64,000 nt of DNA from contig JAUQVX010000005.1 of the NCBI GenBank assembly GCA_039794565.1, forward strand, positions 76,019-140,018. The letters are read 5' to 3'. The notes beneath the pieces were generated by a model, which worked only from the letters and a program-made list of their open reading frames with translations, did not search any database and was not told the DNA's origin. How positions within the stretch are numbered: the stretch's first letter is position 1; each line of letters opens with the position of its first letter. Made by a program: the position numbers and the translations under genes. The stretch comes from Gloeomargarita sp. SRBZ-1_bins_9. GTDB taxonomy: Bacteria > Cyanobacteriota > Cyanobacteriia > Gloeomargaritales > Gloeomargaritaceae. Below are positions 54,437 to 64,000 of this stretch, in pieces.

Positions 54437-57400
54437 CCCGGTGGCCGTTATCGAAAAGACCCGGGATGATTTGGTTCGTTATCTATTGACGGCCTATCCC
54501 TTGCGGGATGAGCAGTTGCGGCAGCAACTCAGGGCAGAGCTAGAAAAACCCGGCAACATCTGGCAGGTTCCCTATCTGGAGGGGACGCAACCCTACCGCC
54601 CTTCCCTCACCTTGCGTCAACTGACGGCCCAAGGCGTTTTACACCCCAACATCCTCCACTTTTTCCACCCAGATCGACCCCTTTACCACCATCAGGTGGC
54701 TGCCATCGAGGCTGTGGTAGCCCGGCAGGAAAACATTGTCGTGGCCACCGGGACCGGCTCCGGTAAAACGGAATGCTTTCTCATTCCCCTAATCGACACC
54801 CTGCTCAAAGAAGGTATGGCCCTCCAACACAGCGGTGTCCGGGCCCTCATTCTATACCCCATGAATGCGCTGGTCAATGACCAAATCAAACGCCTGCGCG
54901 CCATCTTGTGTCATCAACCGGGGACGGACGCGCTGATTAAATTTGGGTTTTACACCAGCCGCACCGGTCACAAGGCCCAAGAGGCTGTGGCTCAACTTTT
55001 TGATGAATTGGCAGCCTACAGCGACGAGGAACTTTTGCAATTAATTGCCCCCGAAAGGTGCAGTGAGGCCCAGGCCCTGCTGGCGGATGGCCATCGCGAT
55101 GAAGTCGTTACACAAGCGGTGCAAAACCTACGAAACGTGCAGTGTCTTTCCCGGGAGGACATCCAATCTTCGCCACCCCATATCTTGGTGACGAATTACT
55201 CCATGTTGGAGTACATGCTCATTCGTCCCAGGGAGCGTCAGGCCATTTTTGAGCGCTCGCGGGGCTACTTTCGCCTGCTGGTGCTGGATGAGGCGCATAC
55301 CTACGATGGTTCGGTGGGCACGGAGGTGGCCATGCTGCTTAATCGGCTGAAATATGCCGTGGGGATAGAGACGGCAGGGCAATTGCGCTGTATCGCGACC
55401 AGTGCCACCTTGGGTGACCCGACCGCTGATGCCCAAATCCAACAGTTTGCCCAGGATTTATTCGGTGAACCTTGCCAGCGTGTCATTCGGGGCGAACGGG
55501 TATCGGTTCAAGAAAGACTGGGACCAACCTATCCGTTGCCTGATCACCTGCAGGGGGAAGAGGCCTATGAGTACTTTTGTGCCTTGCAATTGCCGGATAT
55601 CCATGCCGACTTGGCTGCCTGGGAAAAGGAACTGAGTGACATTGTGCCCCAAGCACAACTGGCCCAGGCCAAACAGCAGGTCCAACAGTTAACCCCGCCC
55701 GAACAAATCCACCGTTTTCTTTGGTATGCCCTGAAGTCCCATCCCCTGTTTCAGCGGGTCATTGAGCTATTGGCTACAGGACCAAGACCTTGGGAGGAAG
55801 TTGCTGCTTTACTTTGGACGGCTCACTCCGGTTTAGATGGCACGATTGCGGAGAGCCAAAAACGGCACATGCAGCAAGCGCTGGCCCATCTGTTGCAATT
55901 AGGGACTCTGGCACGGGAATCACCAGACCAGCTGCCGTTGCTGCCTGTGCGCCTGCATCTGTTGTTTCGCAACATGGATGGTCTTTACGCCTGCATCAAC
56001 CCCCAGTGTTCTGGTGTAGAAAACCATCCCCGGCGACGCTACGGCAAACTTTATCTCCACACCAAAGACGTTTGTGACTACTGTCAATCACCGGTGCTGG
56101 AATTAGCCAGTTGTCGTAAATGTGGACAGGTTTACAGTTTGGTGCGCCTGGATCAGCAAGGGAGACTTTTACCTTTGCCATCTACACTGGAGGCCCTGGA
56201 AGCCGATCGGTCTATTTATGTGTTGAGCACCGGGTTGGACAGTGTCACGTTGGAGGAGGAGGTCGAAGAGGAAGAAACCCCAACGACGGGGTGGTGTTTA
56301 CTCACGCAACGGGATGGTTGGCTGGGCATGGTCGGGCGTGAGAGGCCTAATGATTTAGGTCCCTCCAGATACTACTGTCTGCATTGGCACGTACCACCCC
56401 ACCGTCAAAAAAACGAAGGGGGGTACTTACTGCGCTGTCCGGCTTGTTCTGCCAGTCGGCGACAGACATCACCCATTAGTCGTTTTATTTCCTACACCGA
56501 CGCCCCCTTGGAGGTGATGATTGATAGTCTCTTTGCCCTGATGCCGGAAACACGCCGGAAACTGCTGGTCTTTTCCGATGGACGCCAAGAGGCAGCCTTT
56601 TTTGCTTCGGACTTTCAGCGCACCCACACCGAAGTGCTCTATCGCCAATGCGTTTGGCGTAGTTTTCAACGGGTCAAGGATGGGCAAGGGGTTGCATCCA
56701 TGCAGCAGGTGGAAAAGGCCCTGGTGGATGACTTTTTGCAAGTGTCCATTCCCCATCCGGACCGTTCCGCTGAATGGCATCACCGCAGTTATGTGCCCCG
56801 TGATCCCCTAGATGGCCCCCCGAAAAATCCAAGAGACTGTGAGGAACGGGCGCAGCGACGGGCCAGAGAAATTTTGTTGCGGGAGTTTGGCCTACCAGCA
56901 GCCCGACGCCTTTCGCTGGAGTCCCTGGGCCTGTTGGCTTGTCATCTGGATTGGTCAGGACCTGAATACCAGCATGACATTGCCGCCATTTGCCACGATG
57001 TCGAGGCTACACCAGCAGAAGTCATCGTCTTTTTGACCGCCTTAACGGACCTCATCCGGCTGTACGGCCTGGTCAGTATCGAAAAGTCTTCAGATTACTT
57101 TCCGGAGGTCGGCGGCGAGGAGGGGGGTCAGCCCAGCCTTCTTAATGAGCATGGCCGCATTAAAAAATATCTCAAATTACAGAAGATAGCCAAAGATGAT
57201 AAGGAGGCGGTTTCGTTTTGCGCCTATACCGGTGGGAATCACCGTTTAATCTCCAGCGCCTTTGCCGATTACTTTGCCAAAGTTTTTGACTGCGCCGCTG
57301 ATGCTGAGCAACTCAAAAAGTGGCAGATCAAGTTCTACGAATGGCTAGACCAATGGGGGGTGTTGGTTAAATATAGCAAGGGTTATCAACTGAACTGGTA

Positions 57401-60400
57401 TCTCTTGAATATTTACGAGACGACGACGGATTGGTGTCGCTGCAACAAATGCCAGCAAATTATGCACTTACCCGGCTTTGGTCAGGTGGTGTCTAACAAC
57501 CTGGGCCGATTACAGGTCAGAAAATGTCCGGTCTTTAAGTGCGATGGTTGGTTGGAACCCATTTCCATCCAGCAACTGCATGATGAGGATAATCACTACC
57601 GCTACTTGATTCAACAGCGAGATATCCTACCGTTGCGAGCGCAGGAACACACGGCGCAGTTGGAGACGGATGATTTGGCCCAGCGCGAAAGTCAGTTTCG
57701 TCGCGGTCATATCAATCTATTGAGTTGTTCCACGACCCTGGAGATGGGGATTGATATTGGTGAGCTACAGACGGTGGTGATGCGCAATTTTCCCCCCTAT
57801 GCCAGCAACTATCAACAGCGAGCGGGTCGCGCGGGACGACGCACCGATGGTGTGGCCATCAGTCTGGTTTATGGTCAACGCCGTCCCCATGACCGCTATT
57901 ACTTTGAACAGCCGGATCTCCTGATTGCCGGCCACCAGCAGGTACCCAAACTCGACCCCGGCAACTGGCAAATTCAAGAACGGCATATCCGCACAGAACT
58001 GTTGGCCCATTTCCTGCGCACTCAGGTGGGTAACTTCAGCGCCGAAGAAGTGACAGTCGCAGCCTTCTTCAGCCTGCCAGATAATGTTTTGGCCTTGTCT
58101 GCCAGTAGTGAGTTTCATCTGCCCGAAACCTGCTGGGCAGCTCAGTTCCGGCAATGGTTGCTTACCCATGAAGCCCAGCAACTGGCCAATTTGTGGTTAT
58201 CCCGATTGGGGTATCAAGGGGGGTCAACCCAGGATTTCCTGGAGCGTTTTATCCAGGCGATGGCAGCCTTTGCCCAGCAGCAGTTGCTGGATTGGAGCAG
58301 TTTAGTGGATACCATCTTGGCCTTGGAGCAAGAGCGTAGGGAAAAACCGACAGAACGTAGCAAACTGGAACGGCGTATTGGTAGTGCTGAAGCCGAGCTT
58401 AAAAAGGTGAAGCAACGGCGTCTACATGATGAGCTAGCCCGCGCCTCCATCCTGCCGATTTATGGTTTCCCCATTGATGTTGTGCGCTTGCTGACCGGGG
58501 AACGGGATTGGCAAGGGAAAAATAAGCATCGGCTGGAGCGGGACCGGCGGATAGCTTTGAGTGAATATGCGCCTGGCCAAGAAATCATTGTTGATGACCG
58601 CATGTACGCCAGTGTTGGCATTGTTCAACCAGCCAAGTTGGAGGAGCGCTACTACTGGATTTGCCCTAATTGCAATTACTTTATCTCAGGGGTCAAGAGT
58701 GAAACATTTGAGGTCTGTCCTGTCTGCGGTGCGAAACCAAGTACTAGCCTGGCTAAAAGGAGTCGGATGTACAAAGTACCCATTGCCTTTACCACAGAAT
58801 GGAGTGCCAAACCTAAAGTTATCCCTTATCTCAAACCCCGACGCCAGCCGACATCACAAGTGTTTTTGGCCCAGGAAGGTCAACAGTCCCAGTGGCTCTC
58901 CAATGATACCCAACCGTTTGAACTGATCTATAGCCGGGGGGGACGATTTTTCCTATGTAATCAGGGTTCAGACCCTAGGGGGTATGCCATTTGTCAGCTT
59001 TGTGGACGGGATTTGACGGCCCAGGTCAAGGAGCGGGGAAACCAACGCAAAAAATTGAAAACAAGGGGGGAATTTGCCGAGCAGGAAACCGCTATAAAGC
59101 ACGCCAATCCGATGACAGGCCAATCCTGCACTGGTCCCTACCAATGGATGAGCCTGGGGCATGAATTTACTAGTGACTTGCTAAAAATCCGGTTCAAACC
59201 AAGGACCCCCGTCCCTCCCCTATTGGCCGTAGAGCAGGCGACGACGGGGGAAGAGGTGCTGTCGGTCAACCGGGAGGTGGATTTCTGGCGCTCGTTAACC
59301 TACGCCCTGTTGGCCGCAGCCGCTCAGGTCATTGACGTACCCCGCAGTGAATTGGATGGCTTGTTCCGCCCGTTAACCAACGCCACTGCGGAAATCATCA
59401 TCTACGACAACGTTCCCGGAGGCGCCGGTTACAGTCGCAAAATTGGTGAACAATTTTCCCAGGTTTTAGAGGCGGCCTACGCTATGGTGCGCTCCTGTAG
59501 CTGTCGCCAAAGTTGCTATAGCTGTCTGCGAACCTATGGGAATCAGCCATTCCACCAGCAACTGGACCGGCATATCGTACGGGAGTTTCTCCAGCCGCTG
59601 GTTGAGCAAATTGCCCCTGACCCAGAACTGCAGGCCTTTGCTGCCGATGCCTATCGCCTCCCCTACCAGCAGGTGCTCCGGGAATGGCCCACCTACAGTC
59701 ATCAGGCGTCGGCCCAGACCATCCTGTATCTCCCCCAACTGCCTTTGCCAGAACCGTTTACGCTGCCTAACCTAGAACTGCTGGTCAAGGCCCTTTACAG
59801 CCGCAACCAGTCTATGGATGTGCTGGTCGGTCAACTGCCATTACCGGTGGAGCCGTCGCACCGACTCCTGCGTAAGCGGCTCTGGCAATGGATGGACCAG
59901 GGAGTGGTGCGCCTGTACCGGCTGGCGGAACGTCGGCCCGTGGAGGTGTGCCTAAGCAGCCAAGTGCCGGAATACCGGGTGGCCCTGCGCGGGGGACTGG
60001 ATGCCTCACCTTGGCTCAAAACGGTCAGTCCAGCTGGCGTGGAGACCGTGTACCAACGGTTGCAACAGCTCCGGCAACGAGCCAAACCCGTCACAGCCGC
60101 TGAACTGGAGGATAAAGATGTGGAGGTGGTCTTTCCCGACCCAACCTGGAAAAGTCTGCCCTTAGATGGGCTACGGCAGCGCCTGAAGTTCACGGACTTT
60201 TTAGCGGCTTTTCCCGTGCGGGTCATTCACTACCAGGACCGCTATTTACAAGCACAGCAGGCCCAGTACTTGATGCAGTTGCTGGCGGTATTTCTCCAGC
60301 CCCCCCTGGAAAAAATCATCTTGGAACTGGCCCAGTCCTACGAAGAGAACCGCAAAGACGACAACAGCCGTAAATACCAAGTAAAACAGGTGGTGCAAAC

Positions 60401-60623
60401 CTATCTCCACCAAGTGGGCTTGGGGATTCCGGTGGAGGTGACGTTTTACCCCTTCTCCCAGAAAAAGGCCATCCCCCACAGGCGCCAACTGACGTTTATA
60501 GGGGAGAACGGGCAGCGACGGCAGGTGCTATTCGATAAGGGGTTGGACTTTTTGACCGAATATCCCCCCGGTCGCTACAGCGTGACGGAACCAACCTACC
60601 TTGTCTGGCTAACTCCGGGATAG
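54420..60623 (+). CDS. Giant DEAH helicase with DUF1998/MZB domain (DruE-like)
   Basis: About 2067 residues. The superfamily 2 helicase core has motif I GTGSGKTE (about 111-118), motif II DEAH (290-293), motif III SAT, motif V LEMGID and motif [11 protein letters not shown] (about 1132-1140). Several zinc-finger-like cysteine clusters interrupt it, including CDYC...CRKC, CPAC, CRCNKC and CPNC...CPVC. The C-terminus carries the DUF1998/MZB signature: [14 protein letters not shown] (about 1662-1675), then [20 protein letters not shown]. Large DUF1998 helicases of this size are typical of DruE in Druantia defence; MrfA, DrmA/DrmB and DpdJ share parts but are shorter. Its end overlaps convergent hemA by 15 bases. 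Nuclease motifs are not evident. Confidence 0.82.
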   Translation: MSHYLDPVAVIEKTRDDLVRYLLTAYPLRDEQLRQQLRAELEKPGNIWQVPYLEGTQPYRPSLTLRQLTAQGVLHPNILHFFHPDRPLYHHQVAAIEAVVARQENIVVATGTGSGKTECFLIPLIDTLLKEGMALQHSGVRALILYPMNALVNDQIKRLRAILCHQPGTDALIKFGFYTSRTGHKAQEAVAQLFDELAAYSDEELLQLIAPERCSEAQALLADGHRDEVVTQAVQNLRNVQCLSREDIQSSPPHILVTNYSMLEYMLIRPRERQAIFERSRGYFRLLVLDEAHTYDGSVGTEVAMLLNRLKYAVGIETAGQLRCIATSATLGDPTADAQIQQFAQDLFGEPCQRVIRGERVSVQERLGPTYPLPDHLQGEEAYEYFCALQLPDIHADLAAWEKELSDIVPQAQLAQAKQQVQQLTPPEQIHRFLWYALKSHPLFQRVIELLATGPRPWEEVAALLWTAHSGLDGTIAESQKRHMQQALAHLLQLGTLARESPDQLPLLPVRLHLLFRNMDGLYACINPQCSGVENHPRRRYGKLYLHTKDVCDYCQSPVLELASCRKCGQVYSLVRLDQQGRLLPLPSTLEALEADRSIYVLSTGLDSVTLEEEVEEEETPTTGWCLLTQRDGWLGMVGRERPNDLGPSRYYCLHWHVPPHRQKNEGGYLLRCPACSASRRQTSPISRFISYTDAPLEVMIDSLFALMPETRRKLLVFSDGRQEAAFFASDFQRTHTEVLYRQCVWRSFQRVKDGQGVASMQQVEKALVDDFLQVSIPHPDRSAEWHHRSYVPRDPLDGPPKNPRDCEERAQRRAREILLREFGLPAARRLSLESLGLLACHLDWSGPEYQHDIAAICHDVEATPAEVIVFLTALTDLIRLYGLVSIEKSSDYFPEVGGEEGGQPSLLNEHGRIKKYLKLQKIAKDDKEAVSFCAYTGGNHRLISSAFADYFAKVFDCAADAEQLKKWQIKFYEWLDQWGVLVKYSKGYQLNWYLLNIYETTTDWCRCNKCQQIMHLPGFGQVVSNNLGRLQVRKCPVFKCDGWLEPISIQQLHDEDNHYRYLIQQRDILPLRAQEHTAQLETDDLAQRESQFRRGHINLLSCSTTLEMGIDIGELQTVVMRNFPPYASNYQQRAGRAGRRTDGVAISLVYGQRRPHDRYYFEQPDLLIAGHQQVPKLDPGNWQIQERHIRTELLAHFLRTQVGNFSAEEVTVAAFFSLPDNVLALSASSEFHLPETCWAAQFRQWLLTHEAQQLANLWLSRLGYQGGSTQDFLERFIQAMAAFAQQQLLDWSSLVDTILALEQERREKPTERSKLERRIGSAEAELKKVKQRRLHDELARASILPIYGFPIDVVRLLTGERDWQGKNKHRLERDRRIALSEYAPGQEIIVDDRMYASVGIVQPAKLEERYYWICPNCNYFISGVKSETFEVCPVCGAKPSTSLAKRSRMYKVPIAFTTEWSAKPKVIPYLKPRRQPTSQVFLAQEGQQSQWLSNDTQPFELIYSRGGRFFLCNQGSDPRGYAICQLCGRDLTAQVKERGNQRKKLKTRGEFAEQETAIKHANPMTGQSCTGPYQWMSLGHEFTSDLLKIRFKPRTPVPPLLAVEQATTGEEVLSVNREVDFWRSLTYALLAAAAQVIDVPRSELDGLFRPLTNATAEIIIYDNVPGGAGYSRKIGEQFSQVLEAAYAMVRSCSCRQSCYSCLRTYGNQPFHQQLDRHIVREFLQPLVEQIAPDPELQAFAADAYRLPYQQVLREWPTYSHQASAQTILYLPQLPLPEPFTLPNLELLVKALYSRNQSMDVLVGQLPLPVEPSHRLLRKRLWQWMDQGVVRLYRLAERRPVEVCLSSQVPEYRVALRGGLDASPWLKTVSPAGVETVYQRLQQLRQRAKPVTAAELEDKDVEVVFPDPTWKSLPLDGLRQRLKFTDFLAAFPVRVIHYQDRYLQAQQAQYLMQLLAVFLQPPLEKIILELAQSYEENRKDDNSRKYQVKQVVQTYLHQVGLGIPVEVTFYPFSQKKAIPHRRQLTFIGENGQRRQVLFDKGLDFLTEYPPGRYSVTEPTYLVWLTPG

Positions 60624-61901
60624 GGACTCTTCCGGGTTGAGATTGAACAAGGTGTGGAGGGCTTGGAGGGCCCGCCGTCGCGCCATGAGGTCCCGCTGCG
60701 CCCGCAGTTGCACCATGGGGTCGTGCAGGATCTTGTTGACAATGCCCTTGGTGAGGGCCTCGACAATTTCCCGCTGCTTGTTGCTCAAATCCGCCCCCAA
60801 GCGAGAAAGGGCCTTTTCCAACTCCTGGGTGCGAATGGCCTCCACTTTTTCCCGCAATTGGTTTAACGTGGGCACCGTTTCCAGAGATTGCCACCACAGG
60901 TCAAAGGCTTCCAGTTCCTCCTCTAAGATGGCCTCGGCTTCTAGGACCATCTGCCGCCGCCGCTCCTGATTGCGACTGACCACCTCCCGCAAATCATCCA
61001 CGTTATAGGTATGCACATGGGGCAGCTCGTTCACATCCGGGGAAACATTACGGGGCACTGAAATGTCAAACAGCATCAACGACTGCTGCGGCAACAACCA
61101 GGACTGCAACAACGCCCGGTGAATCAGCGGCTCCGTCGAGGCCGTGCTGGTGAACACCACATCCGATTCGGGAATGGTCTTGGCCAGGTCCTCCAGGGGA
61201 CGGAGGTGGATTTCCGTTTCCGGGAATTGACTGGCCAGTTCGGTGGCCCGTTCCAGGGAGCGGTTGACCAGGGTTAAACGATGGATCCCTTTGGCCACCA
61301 GGTGGGTCACCAGCAACCGCGCCATTTTCCCGGCCCCCACCACCGTTATCCGCGCCCGGGACAGATGGGGCACCCGCAGGCAAGCCAGTTCCACCGCCGC
61401 CGAAGAAATGGACATCGCCCCGCTACTGATGCCCGTTTCCGCTCGCACCCGCTTGCCCGCCTCCAACGCCCCCCGCAACAGGCGGTTCAACACCGTGCCC
61501 GTGCCCTTCGCTTCTTGCCCCAACTTATGGCAGTGCTTGACCTGCGCCAGGATTTGCCCTTCCCCCAGCACCAAACTATCCAGACCAGCAGCCACCCGCA
61601 GCAAGTGCATGACCGCGTCTTGGTGTAGCAGGGTGAACAGATAAGGCCGCAACTGGGGCAGGGGAATGCCACTGTGCTCGGACAAAAAGGCCGTTACTTC
61701 CCGGATGCCGTGGTGGGTCTCACCCGTGACAAAATAAACCTCCATCCGGTTGCAGGTACACAACACCGTGGCCTCCTGGATGTGGGGATAGCTGCACAAC
61801 TGCTGAATAGCCGCCACCCGCTTTTCCTCGGGAATGCTCAGTTTTTCCCGCACCTCCACCGGCGCTGTTTTGTGGCTCAAACCGACCACGGCTACGGGCA
61901 T
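60609..61901 (-). CDS. hemA: Glutamyl-tRNA reductase
   Basis: About 430 residues; the first committed enzyme of tetrapyrrole synthesis in cyanobacteria. [18 protein letters not shown], the catalytic cysteine in [29 protein letters not shown], the NADPH fold [14 protein letters not shown], and [12 protein letters not shown] are all present, followed by the C-terminal dimerisation helices. ATG 61901 is chosen, with GAGGGAG just upstream. It lies 11 bases after glpX on the same strand, a pairing found in many cyanobacteria. Confidence 0.96.
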   Translation of the reverse strand: MPVAVVGLSHKTAPVEVREKLSIPEEKRVAAIQQLCSYPHIQEATVLCTCNRMEVYFVTGETHHGIREVTAFLSEHSGIPLPQLRPYLFTLLHQDAVMHLLRVAAGLDSLVLGEGQILAQVKHCHKLGQEAKGTGTVLNRLLRGALEAGKRVRAETGISSGAMSISSAAVELACLRVPHLSRARITVVGAGKMARLLVTHLVAKGIHRLTLVNRSLERATELASQFPETEIHLRPLEDLAKTIPESDVVFTSTASTEPLIHRALLQSWLLPQQSLMLFDISVPRNVSPDVNELPHVHTYNVDDLREVVSRNQERRRQMVLEAEAILEEELEAFDLWWQSLETVPTLNQLREKVEAIRTQELEKALSRLGADLSNKQREIVEALTKGIVNKILHDPMVQLRAQRDLMARRRALQALHTLFNLNPEESLSRS

Positions 61902-61912
61902 AGTTCCCTCCC

Positions 61913-62923
61913 TCAACGCAGTTGGATGACCTTCGGTTGCCCCGTCAGATGAATCGTATCCACAAAGCGAGCCGTCCGGGATTGGGTAGAAATCACTAGG
62001 GTGGACGTCCGCACCCCCCCACTAAAGAACCGCACCCCCTCCATAAACACCCCCGGCGTGATACCACAGGCGGCAAACAGCACCTGTTGCCCACTGGCCA
62101 GTTCCTCGGCGTCATAAACCTTATCCGGGTCGTCAATCCCCATCTCCTTCAGGCGCTGGATGTTGCCCTCGCGGGTCCATTTTTCGCTTTCCGGGGTTTG
62201 CACCACCGCCGGGTCATAGACCAGTTGTCCTTGGAAGTGCCCCCCCAAACAGCGCATGGCCGCCGCCGCAATCACCCCTTCCGGTGCCGCCCCAATCCCC
62301 ATCAGGGCATGGATGTTGGTCCCGGCAAAAGCACAGCACAGGGCCGCCGATACATCCCCATCGCTGATAAGGCGTACCCGCGCCCCCGCCGCCCGGATTT
62401 CCGCAATCAGGTCCTTGTGCCGGGGCCGGTCCATCACCACCACGTTTAAGTCCTCAATCGCCCGGTCCAGACACTCTGCCAGAATCTTCAGGTTTTCAGT
62501 GGGGGTTTTGCGGATGTCCACCTTATTTTTCGCCGCCGGGGGAGCCGCCAACTTGTTCATATAAAAATCCGGCGCGGCAAACAACCCCCCCTTTTCCGCC
62601 ACCGCCAGCACCGCCATGGAACCGTTTTGCCCCTTGGCCACCAAATTGGTCCCTTCGCAGGGGTCCACCGCAAGGTCAACTTCCAGCGCATCCGGTGCCC
62701 AAGTACCCACCTGCTCACCGATGTACAACATGGGGGCTTCATCCCGCTCCCCTTCGCCAATAACAATCCGGCCCCGCATGCGAATCTGGTTGAGCCGTGC
62801 CCGCATGGCCTCCACCGCCGCCTGGTCCGCCCCGTTTTTGTCCCCCTTGCCAACGTATTTAGCTGCTGCGATGGCCGCTTGCTCGACCACCTCAATTATT
62901 TCCAACCCAATCGTGCTGTCCAC
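61913..62923 (-). CDS. glpX: Class II fructose-1,6-/sedoheptulose-1,7-bisphosphatase
   Basis: About 336 residues of the GlpX type, the dual F/SBPase of the cyanobacterial Calvin cycle. [21 protein letters not shown] opens the protein, followed by [47 protein letters not shown] and [16 protein letters not shown] chose the GTG at 62923 because it starts the conserved DSTIGLE segment and has GAGGGG about six bases upstream; an in-frame start at 62974 lacks similarity. It is co-transcribed with hemA. Confidence 0.94.
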   Translation of the reverse strand: MDSTIGLEIIEVVEQAAIAAAKYVGKGDKNGADQAAVEAMRARLNQIRMRGRIVIGEGERDEAPMLYIGEQVGTWAPDALEVDLAVDPCEGTNLVAKGQNGSMAVLAVAEKGGLFAAPDFYMNKLAAPPAAKNKVDIRKTPTENLKILAECLDRAIEDLNVVVMDRPRHKDLIAEIRAAGARVRLISDGDVSAALCCAFAGTNIHALMGIGAAPEGVIAAAAMRCLGGHFQGQLVYDPAVVQTPESEKWTREGNIQRLKEMGIDDPDKVYDAEELASGQQVLFAACGITPGVFMEGVRFFSGGVRTSTLVISTQSRTARFVDTIHLTGQPKVIQLR

Positions 62924-63052
62924 GACGTTCCCCTCCACGACGCTCCCCTGTTCCAGTCTACCAGGGCCAGTCAACCCCAGCAGGCGGGCGCGATGTTAAA
63001 GTTTGTGGCGGACGCATGAATAATTTTGGCAAGGGCTTGGCAGGTGTGGGCC

Positions 63053-63760
63053 TCATTTGCTAAGGATGCCGGACCATTGCACCCGGGTGGCGCGCTCACG
63101 GCGGTAGGAGTAAAAGTGCTGGGCGTCGGCGTAGGTGCAACAGGGGGCAATGGCGATCTGGTCCGGGGCCAGGCCCAACCCTAGCAACTGTTGTCGCTGC
63201 ACCTGACGTAAATCAAGGCGCCAGCGGGTGCCATCGGGTCGCAACAGCTCCGGCTGGGTCTGCCAGTGGGCGATCACCTGGGCAACAGTAGGGGTTTGGG
63301 GAGACAACACCGTCGCGGCTAAGGCTGCCACTACATCAGTTTGGACTTGGTAGTTCGCTCCGCTAATGGCCGGTCCCAAGCCCACCCGCAGGCTACTCAA
63401 TTCGCTGCCCTGGGCCAGCAATTTTTGGATCGCCGTGGGAATGATTTGGGCTGCCGTACCCCGCCAACCGGCATGGAGCGCCGCCACCTGCCCCGTCTTG
63501 ACACAGCCAATCAACACCGGCACGCAATCGGCGCTACAAACCCAAACCCCCTGGCCTGCCTGGGTGGTGATGAGTCCATCGCCGGGGGTGGCGTCCGCCT
63601 CATCGGTGGCCGGCAGAACCAATCCACTGTGGATTTGGCGCAGGCGATAGTTCCTTACCTGGGGAAAAGCCGACACCCCCCGGCGCGTGCCAAATTGGTG
63701 CACCCAAGGCGCAAGCAAATCACAGGTCAGATGCGTGTCCCCATGCCAGCGCCAGCCCAT
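63053..63760 (-). CDS. YfiH/DUF152 (laccase-domain) protein
   Basis: About 235 residues. The copper/zinc-like site of this family is seen in LRQIHSG, WVCSADCVPVLIG and LHAGWRGTAAQI, with a final CCTYADAQHFYSYRRER. Members have been described as polyphenol oxidases, purine nucleoside phosphorylases and adenosine deaminases, and also act in peptidoglycan quality control. I chose ATG 63760 (GWRWHGDTHL), with GGGACAGGGG upstream; a GTG at 63805 is in frame. It is divergent from cysS. Confidence 0.87.
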   Translation of the reverse strand: MGWRWHGDTHLTCDLLAPWVHQFGTRRGVSAFPQVRNYRLRQIHSGLVLPATDEADATPGDGLITTQAGQGVWVCSADCVPVLIGCVKTGQVAALHAGWRGTAAQIIPTAIQKLLAQGSELSSLRVGLGPAISGANYQVQTDVVAALAATVLSPQTPTVAQVIAHWQTQPELLRPDGTRWRLDLRQVQRQQLLGLGLAPDQIAIAPCCTYADAQHFYSYRRERATRVQWSGILSK

Positions 63761-63867
63761 ACCCCTGTCCCCCCAGCCGTGCTTTATTCTAATTTCCGTC
63801 ACCACTCGCCGGACGGTTCATCGGACTCGGTATCCTAGAGATAATCCGTAACTGGCATGGACGACCC

Positions 63868-64000
63868 ATGGGTTTGACCGTTTACAACACCCGCACCCGG
63901 CGATTGGAACCCTTTGTTTCCCAGCAACCCGGCCTGGTGAAGATGTATGTGTGTGGGGTGACGGTCTATGACTATTGCCATCTGGGCCATGCCCGCAGCT
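63868..64000 (+). CDS. cysS: Cysteinyl-tRNA synthetase, N-terminal part (partial)
   Basis: The gene starts at ATG 63868 and runs off the window after about 44 residues. [12 protein letters not shown] followed by [20 protein letters not shown] is the unmistakable N-terminus of CysRS: CGVTVYD supplies a zinc-binding cysteine, and HLGHARS is the HIGH-type ATP-binding motif. An out-of-frame ATG lies 11 bases upstream. It charges tRNA-Cys. Confidence 0.95.
   Translation, partial: MGLTVYNTRTRRLEPFVSQQPGLVKMYVCGVTVYDYCHLGHARS

Overview
The window is a piece of a cyanobacterial chromosome. psbZ, ndhE, a cyanobacterial CrtD-type carotenoid desaturase, a Tic20-like protein, an Omp85 with plant-Toc75-like layout, a PucC/BCD-type transporter, the arginine dihydrolase/ornithine cyclodeaminase fusion and a class II fructose/sedoheptulose bisphosphatase next to hemA all point there. 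The DNA is G+C rich and densely packed, with many ATGA, TAATG and TGATG junctions and overlapping convergent gene ends. A complete pflB-pflA-adhE-acs fermentation operon suggests a unicellular, mat-dwelling (hot-spring Synechococcus-like) lineage; the lineage is inference.

Layout. 1-10.8 kb: housekeeping genes (3' end of dnaE, a pstC-like permease coupled to a sigma-factor-like gene, tic20-like, crtD, ndhE, a phosphoketolase-like enzyme, psbZ-ribH), three tRNAs (Ser-GCT, Leu-GAG, Gly-GCC) and a frameshifted YtaF/MntP-type transporter relic. 10.8-11.6 kb: about 770 bp with no convincing gene but several inverted repeats. 11.6-19.2 kb: a TonB-dependent iron/haem/cobalamin uptake locus (binding protein, outer-membrane receptor, FecCD-type permease, ATPase, a DUF3386-like gene, exbB-exbD and divergent tonB). 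19.3-31.2 kb: argZ/agrE with a possible NtcA site, purL-trmH, then purC-bamA-lpxC-DUF2470-lepB and an FtsL-like/FtsI pair. 31.2-35.5 kb: orphan ABC ATPases and a PucC-like carrier. 35.5-37.6 kb: an A/T-richer two-gene insert, a nuclease-fold/ParA fusion followed by a ParB-like/SAP-like protein. 37.6-40.9 kb: fatty-acid desaturase, MetX-like hydrolase and type III glutamine synthetase. 41-49.5 kb: the fermentation operon. 49.7-60.6 kb: a three-gene overlapping operon whose last gene is a 2067-residue DEAH helicase with a C-terminal DUF1998/MZB domain, the layout of a Druantia type III-like anti-phage system. 60.6-64 kb: glpX-hemA, a YfiH/DUF152 protein and the start of cysS.

Two parts look most like accessory or little-described systems. 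One is the helicase operon at 49,720-60,623, with a membrane-anchored coiled-coil partner, a small middle protein and a 19-bp tandem repeat that would break the reading frame if its copy number changed. The other is the ParA/nuclease-fold pair at 35,530-37,555. All family names come from reading motifs and architecture by eye; no database search was made.
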